Below are positions 22,820 to 30,923 of a stretch of DNA of 46,501 bases, in pieces. Made by a program: the position numbers and the translations under genes. The DNA is from JARIHD01 sp041743655 (GTDB lineage: Bacteria; Patescibacteriota; Saccharimonadia; Saccharimonadales; UBA4665). How positions within the stretch are numbered: position 1 is the first letter of the stretch; the number at the start of each line of letters is the position of its first letter. The stretch spans positions 1 through 46,501 of the forward strand of contig JBGTMJ010000058.1 of assembly GCA_041743655.1 (NCBI GenBank), given 5' to 3'. Below the pieces are notes generated by a model. It did not search any database. It was not told where the DNA came from and was given only the letters and a program-made list of their open reading frames with translations.

Positions 22820-22891
22820 ATCTCCTCCCTGTTGATCATGCAAGCGATACCATTGCAGGCTACTCCAATCAGCACCGTAGCTTCAATACGT

Positions 22892-22897
22892 TATAAT
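22892..22897 (+). promoter_or_regulatory. -10 element TATAAT of murB
   Basis: Ends 6 nt before the murB ATG; implies a leaderless transcript and supports this start. Confidence 0.6.
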
Positions 22898-22903
22898 GCG
22901 CAT

Positions 22904-23932
22904 ATGAACATTCTTCAGAACGTTTCGCTTAAGAATTACTCCACTATGCGCCTTGGTGGCAATGCAGCTTATTTAACCGAAGTGAAAGATCGTCATGAAC
23001 TTGTTAATGCCATTAACTGGGCCGAGCAAAATAATATACCGCTACTGATAATTGGCTCTGGGAGTAATATCGTGTGGCGCGATGAGGGGTTTCAAGGCCT
23101 GATAATCGTTAACAGGATACTACGGTTCGAAGAGCTGAACGAGGATGAAGAGAACTACTACGTCACTGTTGGCTCCGGCGAGAACTGGGATAGCGTAGTA
23201 GCCCGCACGGTTGAAAAAGGCATGACCGGCATGGAAGCCTTGAGCTTGATACCCGGTACAGCAGGTGCCGTACCCGTTCAAAACGTCGGCGCTTACGGTC
23301 AAGAAGTTGCCAATATACTTGTTAGCGTTGAGGCCTATGACAACCAAACGAAGCAATTTGTAAACATTCCTTTAGTTGATTGCGCCTTTGGCTATCGCAC
23401 AAGCCGGTTTAAAACAACCGATCGCGGCCGGTTTTATATCACCGCTATTACTTTTCATCTCTTCCACGGGAATCCTCAACCACCATTTTATAATGCAGTT
23501 CAAGCTTACTTTGAACAAAACCAGGTTACGAACCCTACGCCGCAAATCCTGCGCAGTGCTGTCATGGCTATACGCCAGAGTAAATTGCCAGACCCCAACG
23601 TTGTTGCCAACAACGGTTCATTCTTTGCTAATCCGATTGTCAGCGGAGACTATTTTGCGCAGCTAAGAACACTGTATCCGGAGATCCCAGGCTGGCCCAC
23701 CACTGACGGCCAGGTCAAGATACCTGCAGCCTGGCTGTTGGAGCGAAGCGGCTACAAAGATTTTCACGATGCTGACACCGGCATGGCCACATGGGCTGCA
23801 CAACCCCTGGTTTTCGTAAACGAAAAAGCCGGTTCAACAGCCCAACTACTCATCTTCAAGCAGAAGATTGCGGACACTATAAAACAGAAGTTCGGTATCG
23901 AACTCGTGCAAGAACCCGAGCTTCTTCCTTGA
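22904..23932 (+). CDS. murB: UDP-N-acetylenolpyruvoylglucosamine reductase
   Basis: A 342-aa protein catalysing the FAD- and NADPH-dependent second step of UDP-MurNAc synthesis. FAD-binding motifs are LIIGSGSNIVWRDEGFQGL and ALSLIPGTAGAVPVQNVGAYGQE; the type I substrate-binding block is FGYRTSRFK; the catalytic Ser is in NNGSFFANPIV, and the final Glu in AGSTAQLLIFKQKI-like C-terminus. The E. coli-type (class I) layout is present. Start placed by TATAAT 6 nt upstream; the longer frame runs into the divergent regulator. Convergent with glyA. Confidence 0.95.
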   Translation: MNILQNVSLKNYSTMRLGGNAAYLTEVKDRHELVNAINWAEQNNIPLLIIGSGSNIVWRDEGFQGLIIVNRILRFEELNEDEENYYVTVGSGENWDSVVARTVEKGMTGMEALSLIPGTAGAVPVQNVGAYGQEVANILVSVEAYDNQTKQFVNIPLVDCAFGYRTSRFKTTDRGRFYITAITFHLFHGNPQPPFYNAVQAYFEQNQVTNPTPQILRSAVMAIRQSKLPDPNVVANNGSFFANPIVSGDYFAQLRTLYPEIPGWPTTDGQVKIPAAWLLERSGYKDFHDADTGMATWAAQPLVFVNEKAGSTAQLLIFKQKIADTIKQKFGIELVQEPELLP

Positions 23933-23942
23933 ATTTCAAACA

Positions 23943-25214
23943 TTAAACTTTATTCTCCCCTGGCAATGGGAATGCTTTTCCGAAATCTTTAATAGCTTCG
24001 TTTAGCTGTGCAAGCTTTGCTTCAGATCCGGCGGACTGTATCGCGGCATCGATCCAGGTGGCCACCTGGTCCATTTCACCTTCTTTCATGCCCCGTGTAG
24101 TCAACGCTGGCGTACCAAGACGGATACCACTCGGATCAAACGGTGGGCGCGGGTCAAAAGGCACAGTGTTCTTGTTAACGGTTATACCTGCCTTACCGAG
24201 TGCATCCTCAGCCTCTTTACCCTTGAGGCTTTTGTTCGTCAAGTCAATGAGCAGTAAATGGTTATCAGTGCCACCGGTAACAAGTTGATAGCCTTTGCTG
24301 GTAAGATTATCCGCAAGTCGTTTGGCATTTTTGACGATCTGACCAGCGTATTCTTTAAACTCCGGTTGCGAGGCTTCTCGCAATGCAACGGCAATAGCGG
24401 CTGTTTGGTGATTGTGCGGGCCACCCTGAAGGCCAGGAATAATGGCACGGTCAATCAGGGTCGGAATGTTTTCGCGGGTGCGTTCAACTTTCTTCAGCGG
24501 ATTTGACGGGTTACCATTAGATAGGATGAGCGCGCCGCGCGGACCGCGCAGCGTCTTATGGGTCGTCGTAGTGATAACATCGGCTATACCTGCAGGCGAT
24601 GGGTGCTGGCCGCCAACAACCAGGCCGGCAATGTGTGAAATATCGGCGAGCAGGAATGCATCGCAGAGGTCGGCAATCTTTCGCAAGCGTTTCCAATCAT
24701 AAATACGTGGGTACGCAGTGGCACCTACGGCTATGAGCTTTGGCTTATGCTGCTGTGCCAGCTCGGCCATAGCCTCATAGTCCATGAGCCCATCTTTGCC
24801 TGTCCGATATTGTACAGAATTGTAAAGTGTGCCGGAGAAATTTACCTTCAGCCCATGCGTTAAGTGGCCACCAAAGTATAATTCCAAACCCATAATCGTG
24901 TCCCCTGGATTTACCAGCGCAAAATATACTGCCAGGTTGGCTGGAGAACCGGAGTAAGCCTGGACATTGGCATGGTCTACGCCGAATAGAGCTTGTGCCC
25001 GGTCTCTGGCAATATTTTCGACCGCGTCCACAAACTGACACCCGCCATAGTAGCGGGTACCCGGATAACCCTCGGAGTATTTATCTGTCAGACGCGATCC
25101 TAACGCCTTTAACACATCCTGAGACGTATGGTTTTCGCTCGGGATCATTTCCAAGCCTTCTCGCTGACGGTTGGTTTCCGCAGCTATAAGCTGTTCTATC
25201 TCTTTATCACCCAT
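23943..25214 (-). CDS. glyA: Serine hydroxymethyltransferase
   Basis: A 423-aa protein of normal length. Converts serine and tetrahydrofolate to glycine and 5,10-methylenetetrahydrofolate, using PLP. Shows MIPSENHTS near the N-terminus, GSPANLAVYFALV, DISHIAGLVVGG, and TTTTHKTLRGPRGALIL with the PLP-binding Lys. A Shine-Dalgarno GGGAG precedes the ATG. Convergent with murB (10 bp apart) and divergent from murA. No riboswitch-like leader was recognised in the 219-bp upstream space. Confidence 0.96.
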   Translation of the reverse strand: MGDKEIEQLIAAETNRQREGLEMIPSENHTSQDVLKALGSRLTDKYSEGYPGTRYYGGCQFVDAVENIARDRAQALFGVDHANVQAYSGSPANLAVYFALVNPGDTIMGLELYFGGHLTHGLKVNFSGTLYNSVQYRTGKDGLMDYEAMAELAQQHKPKLIAVGATAYPRIYDWKRLRKIADLCDAFLLADISHIAGLVVGGQHPSPAGIADVITTTTHKTLRGPRGALILSNGNPSNPLKKVERTRENIPTLIDRAIIPGLQGGPHNHQTAAIAVALREASQPEFKEYAGQIVKNAKRLADNLTSKGYQLVTGGTDNHLLLIDLTNKSLKGKEAEDALGKAGITVNKNTVPFDPRPPFDPSGIRLGTPALTTRGMKEGEMDQVATWIDAAIQSAGSEAKLAQLNEAIKDFGKAFPLPGENKV

Positions 25215-25433
25215 TGGCTTATTCTCCCTTCAGAAACTAAAAAGCATCTTTTTCACTTTCAATGGTATCTTCATGCATCCGGTGGGTCGAAAATAAGCTA
25301 GATCATGCCCAAATTGTAGCATATAGCCGATACTCGATAGCGCTATAGACATCCTGATCATTAGGATAGCAGTTGTGCAAAGCCATATTCTATATTGTAC
25401 GTAAAATATCAGCCATGATATATTAGATACATC
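25215..25433. other. Divergent promoter region of glyA and HTH-murA
   Basis: AT-rich space with TATATT-type -10 candidates near 25415-25425 for the murA fusion. No ORF or RNA gene recognised. Confidence 0.35.
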
Positions 25434-26954
25434 ATGAACACAACAAACCAAAAAATCGGACATTTAATTGCACATATCCGCCAGGAGCGTAATCTTACCC
25501 AAGCTGAGTTCGCTGAGCGGCTAGGCACAAGCCAGTCAGCTGTTAATCGCATGGAACATGGCAAACAGAACCTCAGCCTGGAAACTATGGGCCGCATTAG
25601 TGAAGTACTGAATAAGCAGCTTATTAGCCTTGGCAGTGGCGCCGTTAACTTACGGATCGAAGGTGGTCGCAAGCTGGGCGGAGAAATCACCTTAAAGACA
25701 AGTAAGAACGCTGCTGTCGGCCTGCTCTGTGCCAGCCTGTTGAATTACGGAGTGACCAAGTTTCTCAACTTCCCACGTATAGAAGAAGTCTATCGGATTA
25801 TTGAAGTACTTGAGAGTATAGGTGTCCAGGTAAAATGGACAAACGGGAATAACCTAGAAATTCGTCGCCCTGAAAAACTGACGCTAGATAAAATGGACGC
25901 TGACGCGGCACGCAAGACTCGTTCTGTGCTTATGATGATGGGGCCACTCATGCACGACTACAATGAGTTTAAGATTCCTTACGCAGGTGGTTGCAAGCTA
26001 GGCGAACGCACTGTGGCGCCTCACCTTTACGCCCTAGAAGAGTTCGGCGTAGGCATTGTAGCCACCCAAGGTCACTATGAGGTTTCCGTTAACAAAAAAG
26101 CTCCGGGTAGCGTCGTGCTCTACGAAGCAGGAGACACTGTTACCGAAAACGCCATAATGGCCGCTGCCCGAACCCCAGGCGAAACAGTAATAGAGTTCGG
26201 TACCGTCAACTACATGGTGCAGGACGTGATCTTCTTTTTGCAAAAGCTAGGCGTAAAAATTGAGTTTGGCAAAGGGACAATAATAAAAGTCACCGGTGGA
26301 CCTAAAATGAAAAAGAATGTGACCTATTCTCCGGCCGAGGACCCCATTGAGGCCATGTTCTTTACTTCTGTAGCCATTACCACCAATTCCCAGATAACCA
26401 TCCGTCGCGTGCCTATTGCCTTCATGAGCCTAGAACTTCTGAAGCTCAAGAAAATGGGGCTCACATTTGACCTAACAGATCGCTACAAAGCCGACAATGG
26501 CAAAACCGAGCTCGTGGACCTTACGATTCACAAACACAATGGTACGCTGCGGGCATTGGTTGAGAAAATTCATCCCTCGCCTTACCCTGGCATCAACACC
26601 GATAACTTACCTTACTTCGTACCAATCGCGGGTGTAGCGCGCGGGCGCACGCTCATACATGACTGGGTATACGAGAACCGTGCCATTTACTACACTGAGA
26701 TGGCTAAAGTAGGCATGCAAGTTGAGCTGGCTGACCCTCATCGTTTATACATCCAAGGCCCCACCAAGTTTAGCAAGGCCGACGTGGTATGTCCGCCTGC
26801 ATTACGCCCTGCCAGCCTGCTCCTTATAGGCATGCTAGCTGCTGACGGTATCTCTACCTTGCGCAATGTGTATACAATTAACCGAGGTTACGAAGATCTT
26901 GCCGAACGGCTCAATTCAATCGGTGCCAACATCCAAGTGTTCCACGAGTTCTAG
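25434..26954 (+). CDS. murA: HTH-fused UDP-N-acetylglucosamine 1-carboxyvinyltransferase
   Basis: A 506-aa protein. Residues 5-60 form a Cro/C1-type helix-turn-helix (IGHLIAHIRQERNLTQAEFAERLGTSQSAVNRMEHGKQNLS), followed at about residue 72 by a full EPSP-synthase-like MurA: GGEITLKTSKNAAVGLL (substrate Lys-Asn), AGGCKLGERTVAPHL with the loop Cys that is attacked by fosfomycin in sensitive enzymes, and PGINTDNLPYFVPIAG. MurA does the first committed step of peptidoglycan synthesis. Standard MurA is about 420 aa and lacks the DNA-binding part. The fusion is one open frame with no internal start having a Shine-Dalgarno, so regulation of its own or other cell-wall genes is possible. Confidence 0.93.
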   Translation: MNTTNQKIGHLIAHIRQERNLTQAEFAERLGTSQSAVNRMEHGKQNLSLETMGRISEVLNKQLISLGSGAVNLRIEGGRKLGGEITLKTSKNAAVGLLCASLLNYGVTKFLNFPRIEEVYRIIEVLESIGVQVKWTNGNNLEIRRPEKLTLDKMDADAARKTRSVLMMMGPLMHDYNEFKIPYAGGCKLGERTVAPHLYALEEFGVGIVATQGHYEVSVNKKAPGSVVLYEAGDTVTENAIMAAARTPGETVIEFGTVNYMVQDVIFFLQKLGVKIEFGKGTIIKVTGGPKMKKNVTYSPAEDPIEAMFFTSVAITTNSQITIRRVPIAFMSLELLKLKKMGLTFDLTDRYKADNGKTELVDLTIHKHNGTLRALVEKIHPSPYPGINTDNLPYFVPIAGVARGRTLIHDWVYENRAIYYTEMAKVGMQVELADPHRLYIQGPTKFSKADVVCPPALRPASLLLIGMLAADGISTLRNVYTINRGYEDLAERLNSIGANIQVFHEF

Positions 26955-26967
26955 CAATAGCTCTCAC

Positions 26968-28230
26968 TTACGAAAATTGCACCTGTTGTCCGGCACGTTC
27001 TGGGGAAACCCAGGTAGATTGATGGGCTGACAAGCGGACGATTTGCTTAGGATGCAGCATACACCGCACAATCGAAATTATCTGGATGGCATCCATAATG
27101 TAAAAGACAAAATACAACCCTGGAGCATATAAGCTCATCATCGCTTTGTACTTTATTGTGCTATGCTCGTCCAACCAGACGGTCAGTAAAATGTATGCCG
27201 TAATAGTTATATAAGCACCGGCTAGCAGAAAAGGAGTTTGGTAGTACACTGTTAGAAAAAGCACATAGGCGATAATGAACGGCTGGAGTAGCAGCATAAT
27301 CTCGCTCAGGAAAGCCATAGGCAAACGGTACCACGTAAGTGACTTGCTATGTGTAGCAGTTGTGCGCCCCAGCAGTGATGCATGTTTAAAGAGGTTCTGC
27401 AGGCAGCCCATTTTCCAGCGGTAGCGCTGCTTTAATAACGCCCGGAAGTTGTGCACTCCTTCAGTCATGGCCACAACGTCTACGCCATAAACAATGCGCC
27501 GCTCACGGTTGCCTAGCGCAACAATTTTCAGACTTAACCCAATATCTTCCGTTGTCGTATCAAGATCGTAATACTTAACTTGTTTAATGACTTCCCGGCG
27601 GTATGTAGAGGCAACACCACCCACAATAAATTCGCAGTTGGCCACAGTATAAAACTTTTTGGACCGGTATCCGATCATATGCTCAAACTTTTGCAGCATA
27701 CCCAAGATTGTTGCTTTGTCAAAAAGCCGTACATTGGCTGCTACACCTACCACTTTTGGGTCAACAAAATAGCTCACTGCATTGCGGACAGCATCCTTAC
27801 GTAACACACAGTCGGCATCAAGGGTCATAACCAGCTCGCCTTTGGCATAACGCTTAATACAATAGTTCACCCCACCGGCTTTACCTGCCTGATGGCGGCG
27901 ATTTACCAACCGTACGTTAAACTTTGGATATTTGGCCTGGTATGCCTGGATAATCTGTCTTGTTTTATCGGTGCTGCGGTCGTTATGGACGATAACTTCC
28001 ATTTTTTTATACGTGCTCCTTCGGATCGACTCCAAGCAGCGTTCAATGACAAGCTCTTCATTATGCGCAGGTACGACAATGGAGATAAGGGTACGCTTGC
28101 CGTATTTAGGCAGCTTAGGACGTCCTAATTGTCGGATATCGTACAAGTTGGCCCCTGCAATATACAGTCCCAAGTGTATAGTACTTATCGTGCTGACCAG
28201 GATCAGCAAAGCATAAAACAAGTGGTCCAT
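26968..28230 (-). CDS. Family-2 processive glycosyltransferase
   Basis: A 420-aa membrane protein. N-terminal helix (LLILVSTISTIHLGLYIAG), GT2 domain with ISIVVPAHNEELVIERCLES, DADCVLRKDAV (metal-binding DxD), TEDIGLSLKI (catalytic TED) and QRYRWKMG (QxxRW), then three to four C-terminal helices. This is the layout of polysaccharide synthases such as IcaA/PgaC and hyaluronan synthase. It ends in STWVSPERAGQQV, a tail shared with the paralog at 35310-36593. Its start overlaps the sortase stop (TAATG), so it is in the mini-LPxTG/sortase operon. Confidence 0.88.
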   Translation of the reverse strand: MDHLFYALLILVSTISTIHLGLYIAGANLYDIRQLGRPKLPKYGKRTLISIVVPAHNEELVIERCLESIRRSTYKKMEVIVHNDRSTDKTRQIIQAYQAKYPKFNVRLVNRRHQAGKAGGVNYCIKRYAKGELVMTLDADCVLRKDAVRNAVSYFVDPKVVGVAANVRLFDKATILGMLQKFEHMIGYRSKKFYTVANCEFIVGGVASTYRREVIKQVKYYDLDTTTEDIGLSLKIVALGNRERRIVYGVDVVAMTEGVHNFRALLKQRYRWKMGCLQNLFKHASLLGRTTATHSKSLTWYRLPMAFLSEIMLLLQPFIIAYVLFLTVYYQTPFLLAGAYITITAYILLTVWLDEHSTIKYKAMMSLYAPGLYFVFYIMDAIQIISIVRCMLHPKQIVRLSAHQSTWVSPERAGQQVQFS

Positions 28231-28835
28231 TACCGTACTTCTTTCAGACTAAAGGTAAAAAGTTGACGGTTTTGATTCCATACTCCGGAACAGGTTTGCA
28301 CCGTCAGTATCGGTGGCCCCTGATAGCCAAAAAGTGAGTCGTCGGCTGGAGTAGTTTCGAGTGCACCTTCAAATATGTAGATGAACTGGTACCCATTTTG
28401 AGTTTCAACTATTGCCTCGGCACCACGTTTAATGTGAGGTAGACTTCTCAATACTTCTTTGCGGTTATGGCCATACAGGAAAGTATTGCCACCGGTATTG
28501 TTGGCAAGCGGCGTACGTACCGCATAGTGAACCTTGCTCTTTGTAAGCGTCCACTGTTGTGTTTCGGCATTATATTGCCCGTCAACGACGGGAAGATTGA
28601 TGCCCAGCGACGGGATCTGGATGTGTACAGGCTTGCCCTCAACGCGAGCAACAGGTGTCGGAGGCGTTGTAGCTTGGGCCACTGTAGGCTGCACTGTCTT
28701 GGATGCAAACGCTCCGGCCGATACTTTTGGCACAGCTGCACTTTGTCGGGCTTGCAAAAACTGTGGGGCACTTAAAAACAGTCCGGCTGTCATCAGGCCC
28801 AGGCCAACCAGCAATAAAAGCGTTCGTTTCTTCAT
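28230..28835 (-). CDS. Sortase
   Basis: About 201 aa. An N-terminal signal-anchor (LLLLVGLGLMTAGLFLSA), Ala/Thr/Pro linker, then the sortase beta-barrel: VHIQIPSLGINLPVVDGQ, catalytic His in GNTFLYGHN, catalytic Cys in ILTVQTCSG, and Arg in NQNRQLFTF. It cleaves an LPxTG-type signal and joins the protein to the wall. Start at 28835 is favoured; the longer frame runs through a hairpin. Its likely substrate is the 52-aa LPSTG protein encoded just upstream. Confidence 0.9.
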   Translation of the reverse strand: MKKRTLLLLVGLGLMTAGLFLSAPQFLQARQSAAVPKVSAGAFASKTVQPTVAQATTPPTPVARVEGKPVHIQIPSLGINLPVVDGQYNAETQQWTLTKSKVHYAVRTPLANNTGGNTFLYGHNRKEVLRSLPHIKRGAEAIVETQNGYQFIYIFEGALETTPADDSLFGYQGPPILTVQTCSGVWNQNRQLFTFSLKEVR

Positions 28836-28851
28836 GGTTATAAAAGCAATA

Positions 28852-28881
28852 GGGTGCCCCAACTTTACAATTGTGGCACCC
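28852..28881 (-). terminator. Hairpin between the mini-LPxTG and sortase genes
   Basis: GGGTGCC and GGCACCC 7-bp arms with a 16-nt loop; on the reverse strand followed by TATTGCTTTT. A partial terminator here would give more mini-LPxTG mRNA than sortase mRNA. Confidence 0.6.
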
Positions 28882-28917
28882 GAGTCCTTAGACATATGTC
28901 CGAGCAAAGCTGGCTTT

Positions 28918-29076
28918 TTAGGCCTTGCCTGCCTTTTTCTTAGCTACCAGCCGCAAAACAGTCGTGATAACGATAGCGGCGCCTACAAACAAGGCAATAA
29001 CACCTGTCATGAAAGCGACGTTGCCATCACCAGTGCTTGGCAAAAATTGCTGGCCCAATACTTGTGGTCCGTACAT
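28918..29076 (-). CDS. 52-aa LPxTG protein (minimal sortase substrate)
   Basis: Begins MYGPQVLGQQFLPSTGDG, then hydrophobic helix FMTGVIALFVGAAIVITTVL and a basic tail RLVAKKKAGKA. It has every element of a sortase sorting signal (LPSTG, membrane helix, positive tail) but only about 11 residues before the motif and no signal peptide. After cleavage the exposed part would be a short peptide. GGAG lies 10 nt before the ATG and a strong promoter precedes it. It is shorter than 60 aa and easily missed. It may be a peptide tag or an anchor for another molecule such as a glycan. Confidence 0.8.
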   Translation of the reverse strand: MYGPQVLGQQFLPSTGDGNVAFMTGVIALFVGAAIVITTVLRLVAKKKAGKA

Positions 29077-29140
29077 GGGGTAAATCTCCGTTAATGATTA
29101 CTTGAGGAGTCCAGGCCCACCACCTTTACTCAATAACAAC

Positions 29141-29169
29141 ATTATACCCCCTTTTTGACTTATTGTAAA
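29141..29169 (-). promoter_or_regulatory. Promoter of the mini-LPxTG/sortase/GT operon
   Basis: On the reverse strand -35 TTTACA (29164-29169), 17-bp spacer, -10 TATAAT (29141-29146). The mRNA leader to the ATG is about 60 nt. Confidence 0.75.
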
Positions 29170-29250
29170 TAGTATATATTATAATGTTTATGCTTGGTGC
29201 TGTGTGCACACCAAATAAAAAGCAGTTTACTAAAAAGTAACTGCTTTTAC
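29154..29250 (+). ncRNA. Candidate small RNA
   Basis: On the plus strand TTGACT and TATAAT (29177-29182 region) flank a 19-bp spacer, followed by a hairpin (TTGGTG...CACCAA, 29194-29214) and the stem-loop at 29218-29248 ending in TTTT. If real it would be a transcript of about 65 nt. The spacer is long and the second hairpin also serves as the tRNA terminator, so this is weak. Confidence 0.25.
29218..29248 (-). terminator. Terminator of tRNA-Gly
   Basis: Stem AAAAGCAGTTTAC / GTAACTGCTTTT with one bulged base, followed on the reverse strand by TTTTTATTTGG. It may act in both directions. Confidence 0.8.
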
Positions 29251-29251
29251 A

Positions 29252-29326
29252 TGGTGCGGGCAGGGGGAGTCAAACCCCCGTTGCTAGTTTGGAAAACTAA
29301 AGTAATGATCGTTATACCATGCCCGC
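29252..29326 (-). tRNA. tRNA-Gly (anticodon TCC)
   Basis: Acceptor GCGGGCA/TGCCCGC, anticodon loop TTTCCAA, T arm GGGGG/CCCCC with loop TTTGACT, encoded CCA at 29252-29254. Followed by a terminator. Confidence 0.93.
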
Positions 29327-29395
29327 GTAATGCCTCTATGCTATCAGATACCCCTGAGAAAGACCAGACTACGTTGCCGTGAGGCACAAACAGTA

Positions 29396-30067
29396 TCACG
29401 AACCGTACTGGTTGAGAGCCCCCGTCATCCAACCGTTAATTCTTCTGAATAGCACGACCCCTTTGCTTGGGTCGCCGTTACAGACTACGCGAAGGTGAGC
29501 CGTACCGTAAGGAAGTTTACCGCGCTTATTGAGCTTTTTATCTTCACGAGTATCTATCTGTGTCTTACGAAAGTTAGCATATGGAAGACCTGTAACGCTT
29601 TGCCAGTAAGATACTGCCTCTGTTACATCGTTGTCTAGATACAAGTGCAGGCTTATGACAATATTATCGGTAGATAGATTACAGATTTCTTTGAGCCACT
29701 TTACAGCAATGAGAATGACAGCAGGATTGGAGTTCATAATGCGGACACTCTCAATTGATTTTGACCCTTCTCCTATATACAGCCCTAGACCCAGCATCCA
29801 CAGATCCCTCTTTGAGAGTAAGCCAACTTCTTTGATGCCGATCTCCTTGATTCTTGCTACTTCTTGGACTCGCTGGTTATGTCGCCGTGCCCCAATCTTA
29901 AGGGGTCCATACTTTAGCCTCTCTACAACCTCATGATTGGGAGTAAAAGGTTTATCCCTGAACCAGTAACTCATCGTACTTTTTGAAATGCCCAACTCAT
30001 CGTTGATCATTGCATACGAGTAGCCTGCATCCCTTAGCTTCTCAGCCACTGCCCGTAGATGATTCAT
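29396..30067 (-). CDS. HTH + LAGLIDADG-like protein
   Basis: A 223-aa protein. N-terminal helix-turn-helix (VAEKLRDAGYSYAMINDELGISKSTMSYW), then LWMLGLGLYIGEGSKS, a LAGLIDADG-type helix with a Gly-Glu-Gly end, and RIMNSNPAVILIAVKWL with a second helix-strand unit. Free-standing LAGLIDADG proteins are homing endonucleases or derived regulators. There is one obvious LAGLIDADG motif; single-motif members act as dimers. It lies between two tRNA genes, a common landing site for such elements, but both tRNAs look complete and no intron is present. Confidence 0.65.
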   Translation of the reverse strand: MNHLRAVAEKLRDAGYSYAMINDELGISKSTMSYWFRDKPFTPNHEVVERLKYGPLKIGARRHNQRVQEVARIKEIGIKEVGLLSKRDLWMLGLGLYIGEGSKSIESVRIMNSNPAVILIAVKWLKEICNLSTDNIVISLHLYLDNDVTEAVSYWQSVTGLPYANFRKTQIDTREDKKLNKRGKLPYGTAHLRVVCNGDPSKGVVLFRRINGWMTGALNQYGS

Positions 30068-30157
30068 ATCACTAGTATATCAGATATATAATGTCAGTTC
30101 AGTTATTTCGTATTGAAGGTGTTATAATCTGTTTAATCATAATATACTAGCAGTTAT

Positions 30158-30234
30158 GCCCCGGTAGCTCAGATGGATAGAGCAAGAGACTTCTAAGCTC
30201 AAGGTCACAGGTTCGAATCCTGTCCGGGGTACCA
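30158..30234 (+). tRNA. tRNA-Arg (anticodon TCT) with weak anticodon stem
   Basis: Acceptor GCCCCGG/CCGGGGT, D arm GCTC...GAGC, anticodon loop CTTCTAA, T arm ACAGG/CCTGT, encoded CCA. The anticodon stem AGAGA/GCTCA has only three Watson-Crick pairs, with A-A and A-G at the ends. Followed by an intrinsic terminator. Confidence 0.88.
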
Positions 30235-30248
30235 AGCATAAGTATTAT

Positions 30249-30281
30249 AAAGAGACCTGTAAGCAGTACGGATCTCTTTTT
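30249..30281 (+). terminator. Terminator of tRNA-Arg(TCT)
   Basis: AAAGAGA and TCTCTTT arms closing a loop with an inner CC/GG pair, followed by a run of T. Confidence 0.75.
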
Positions 30282-30329
30282 GTTATTATTGACATATCAT
30301 CAGCCATACTAATGAAAGAGTAAGTACAT

Positions 30330-30872
30330 ATGTCGATAATCCGTTTTGAAGCTACGCCGTTTGAAATCGACACCTGGACCATTCTTAGACTGCCTAAGAG
30401 CGCAAGTGCAAAGCTTCCATCACGAGGCCAGACAATGGTTAAAGGTGCTATTAATGGCTTCCGATTTCAAACTGCGCTTGAGCCAGACGGTAGTGGAGGC
30501 CACTGGTTACATGTCGATGAAAGCATGCAGAATTCTGCAAAAGTAGATGCGGGCGACACTGTGACGCTGGCGATTGAGTCAACGAAGGAATGGCCGGAGC
30601 CTTATGTGCCTGCAGATTGGAAAGCTGCCCTCGATGCTAGTCCACAAATACAAACCCTGTGGATGGCTATCACGCCGATGGCGCGCTGGGAATGGATCCG
30701 CTGGATAGGCTCAACCAAACAGCCGGAAACACGCAAACGACGAATCGAGACGGCATGCTCGAAGCTCATGGCCAGAGAGCGAAGACCATGTTGTTTTAAC
30801 CGAAACATGTGTTGTGTACCCGATGTATCGAAAAACGGGGTACTTCTTGAGCCGATAGGAACATCGAAGTAA
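30330..30872 (+). CDS. DUF1905 + YdeI-type protein
   Basis: A 180-aa protein. The N-terminal beta domain (SIIRFEATPFEIDTWTILRL, KGAINGFRFQTALEPDGSGG, VDAGDTVTLAIES) is DUF1905; the C-terminal helical part (LWMAITPMARWEWIRWIGST, TRKRRIETACSKLMARERR) is the bacteriocin-protection/YdeI domain. The C-terminal 35 residues, with four Cys and a CCF...MCC pattern, look like added sequence. Function unknown. TTGACA at about 30289 may be the -35 of its promoter. Confidence 0.8.
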   Translation: MSIIRFEATPFEIDTWTILRLPKSASAKLPSRGQTMVKGAINGFRFQTALEPDGSGGHWLHVDESMQNSAKVDAGDTVTLAIESTKEWPEPYVPADWKAALDASPQIQTLWMAITPMARWEWIRWIGSTKQPETRKRRIETACSKLMARERRPCCFNRNMCCVPDVSKNGVLLEPIGTSK

Positions 30873-30923
30873 AACAGGCACTTACTAAGCATTATCCGTA
30901 AACTAATTTGGTACACTTCTCCT

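Noticed and set aside
22787..22903. Longer murB start at 22787
   Set aside because: It would overlap the divergent XRE gene; TATAAT ending 6 nt before ATG 22904 and the family N-terminus support the shorter form.
25215..25433. Glycine riboswitch upstream of glyA
   Set aside because: No paired P1-P3 layout or conserved glycine-aptamer bases could be recognised in this AT-rich space.
28534..29094. Plus-strand frame of 186 codons over the sortase and mini-LPxTG genes
   Set aside because: Antisense to two genes with clear sorting-signal and sortase motifs; composition is random.
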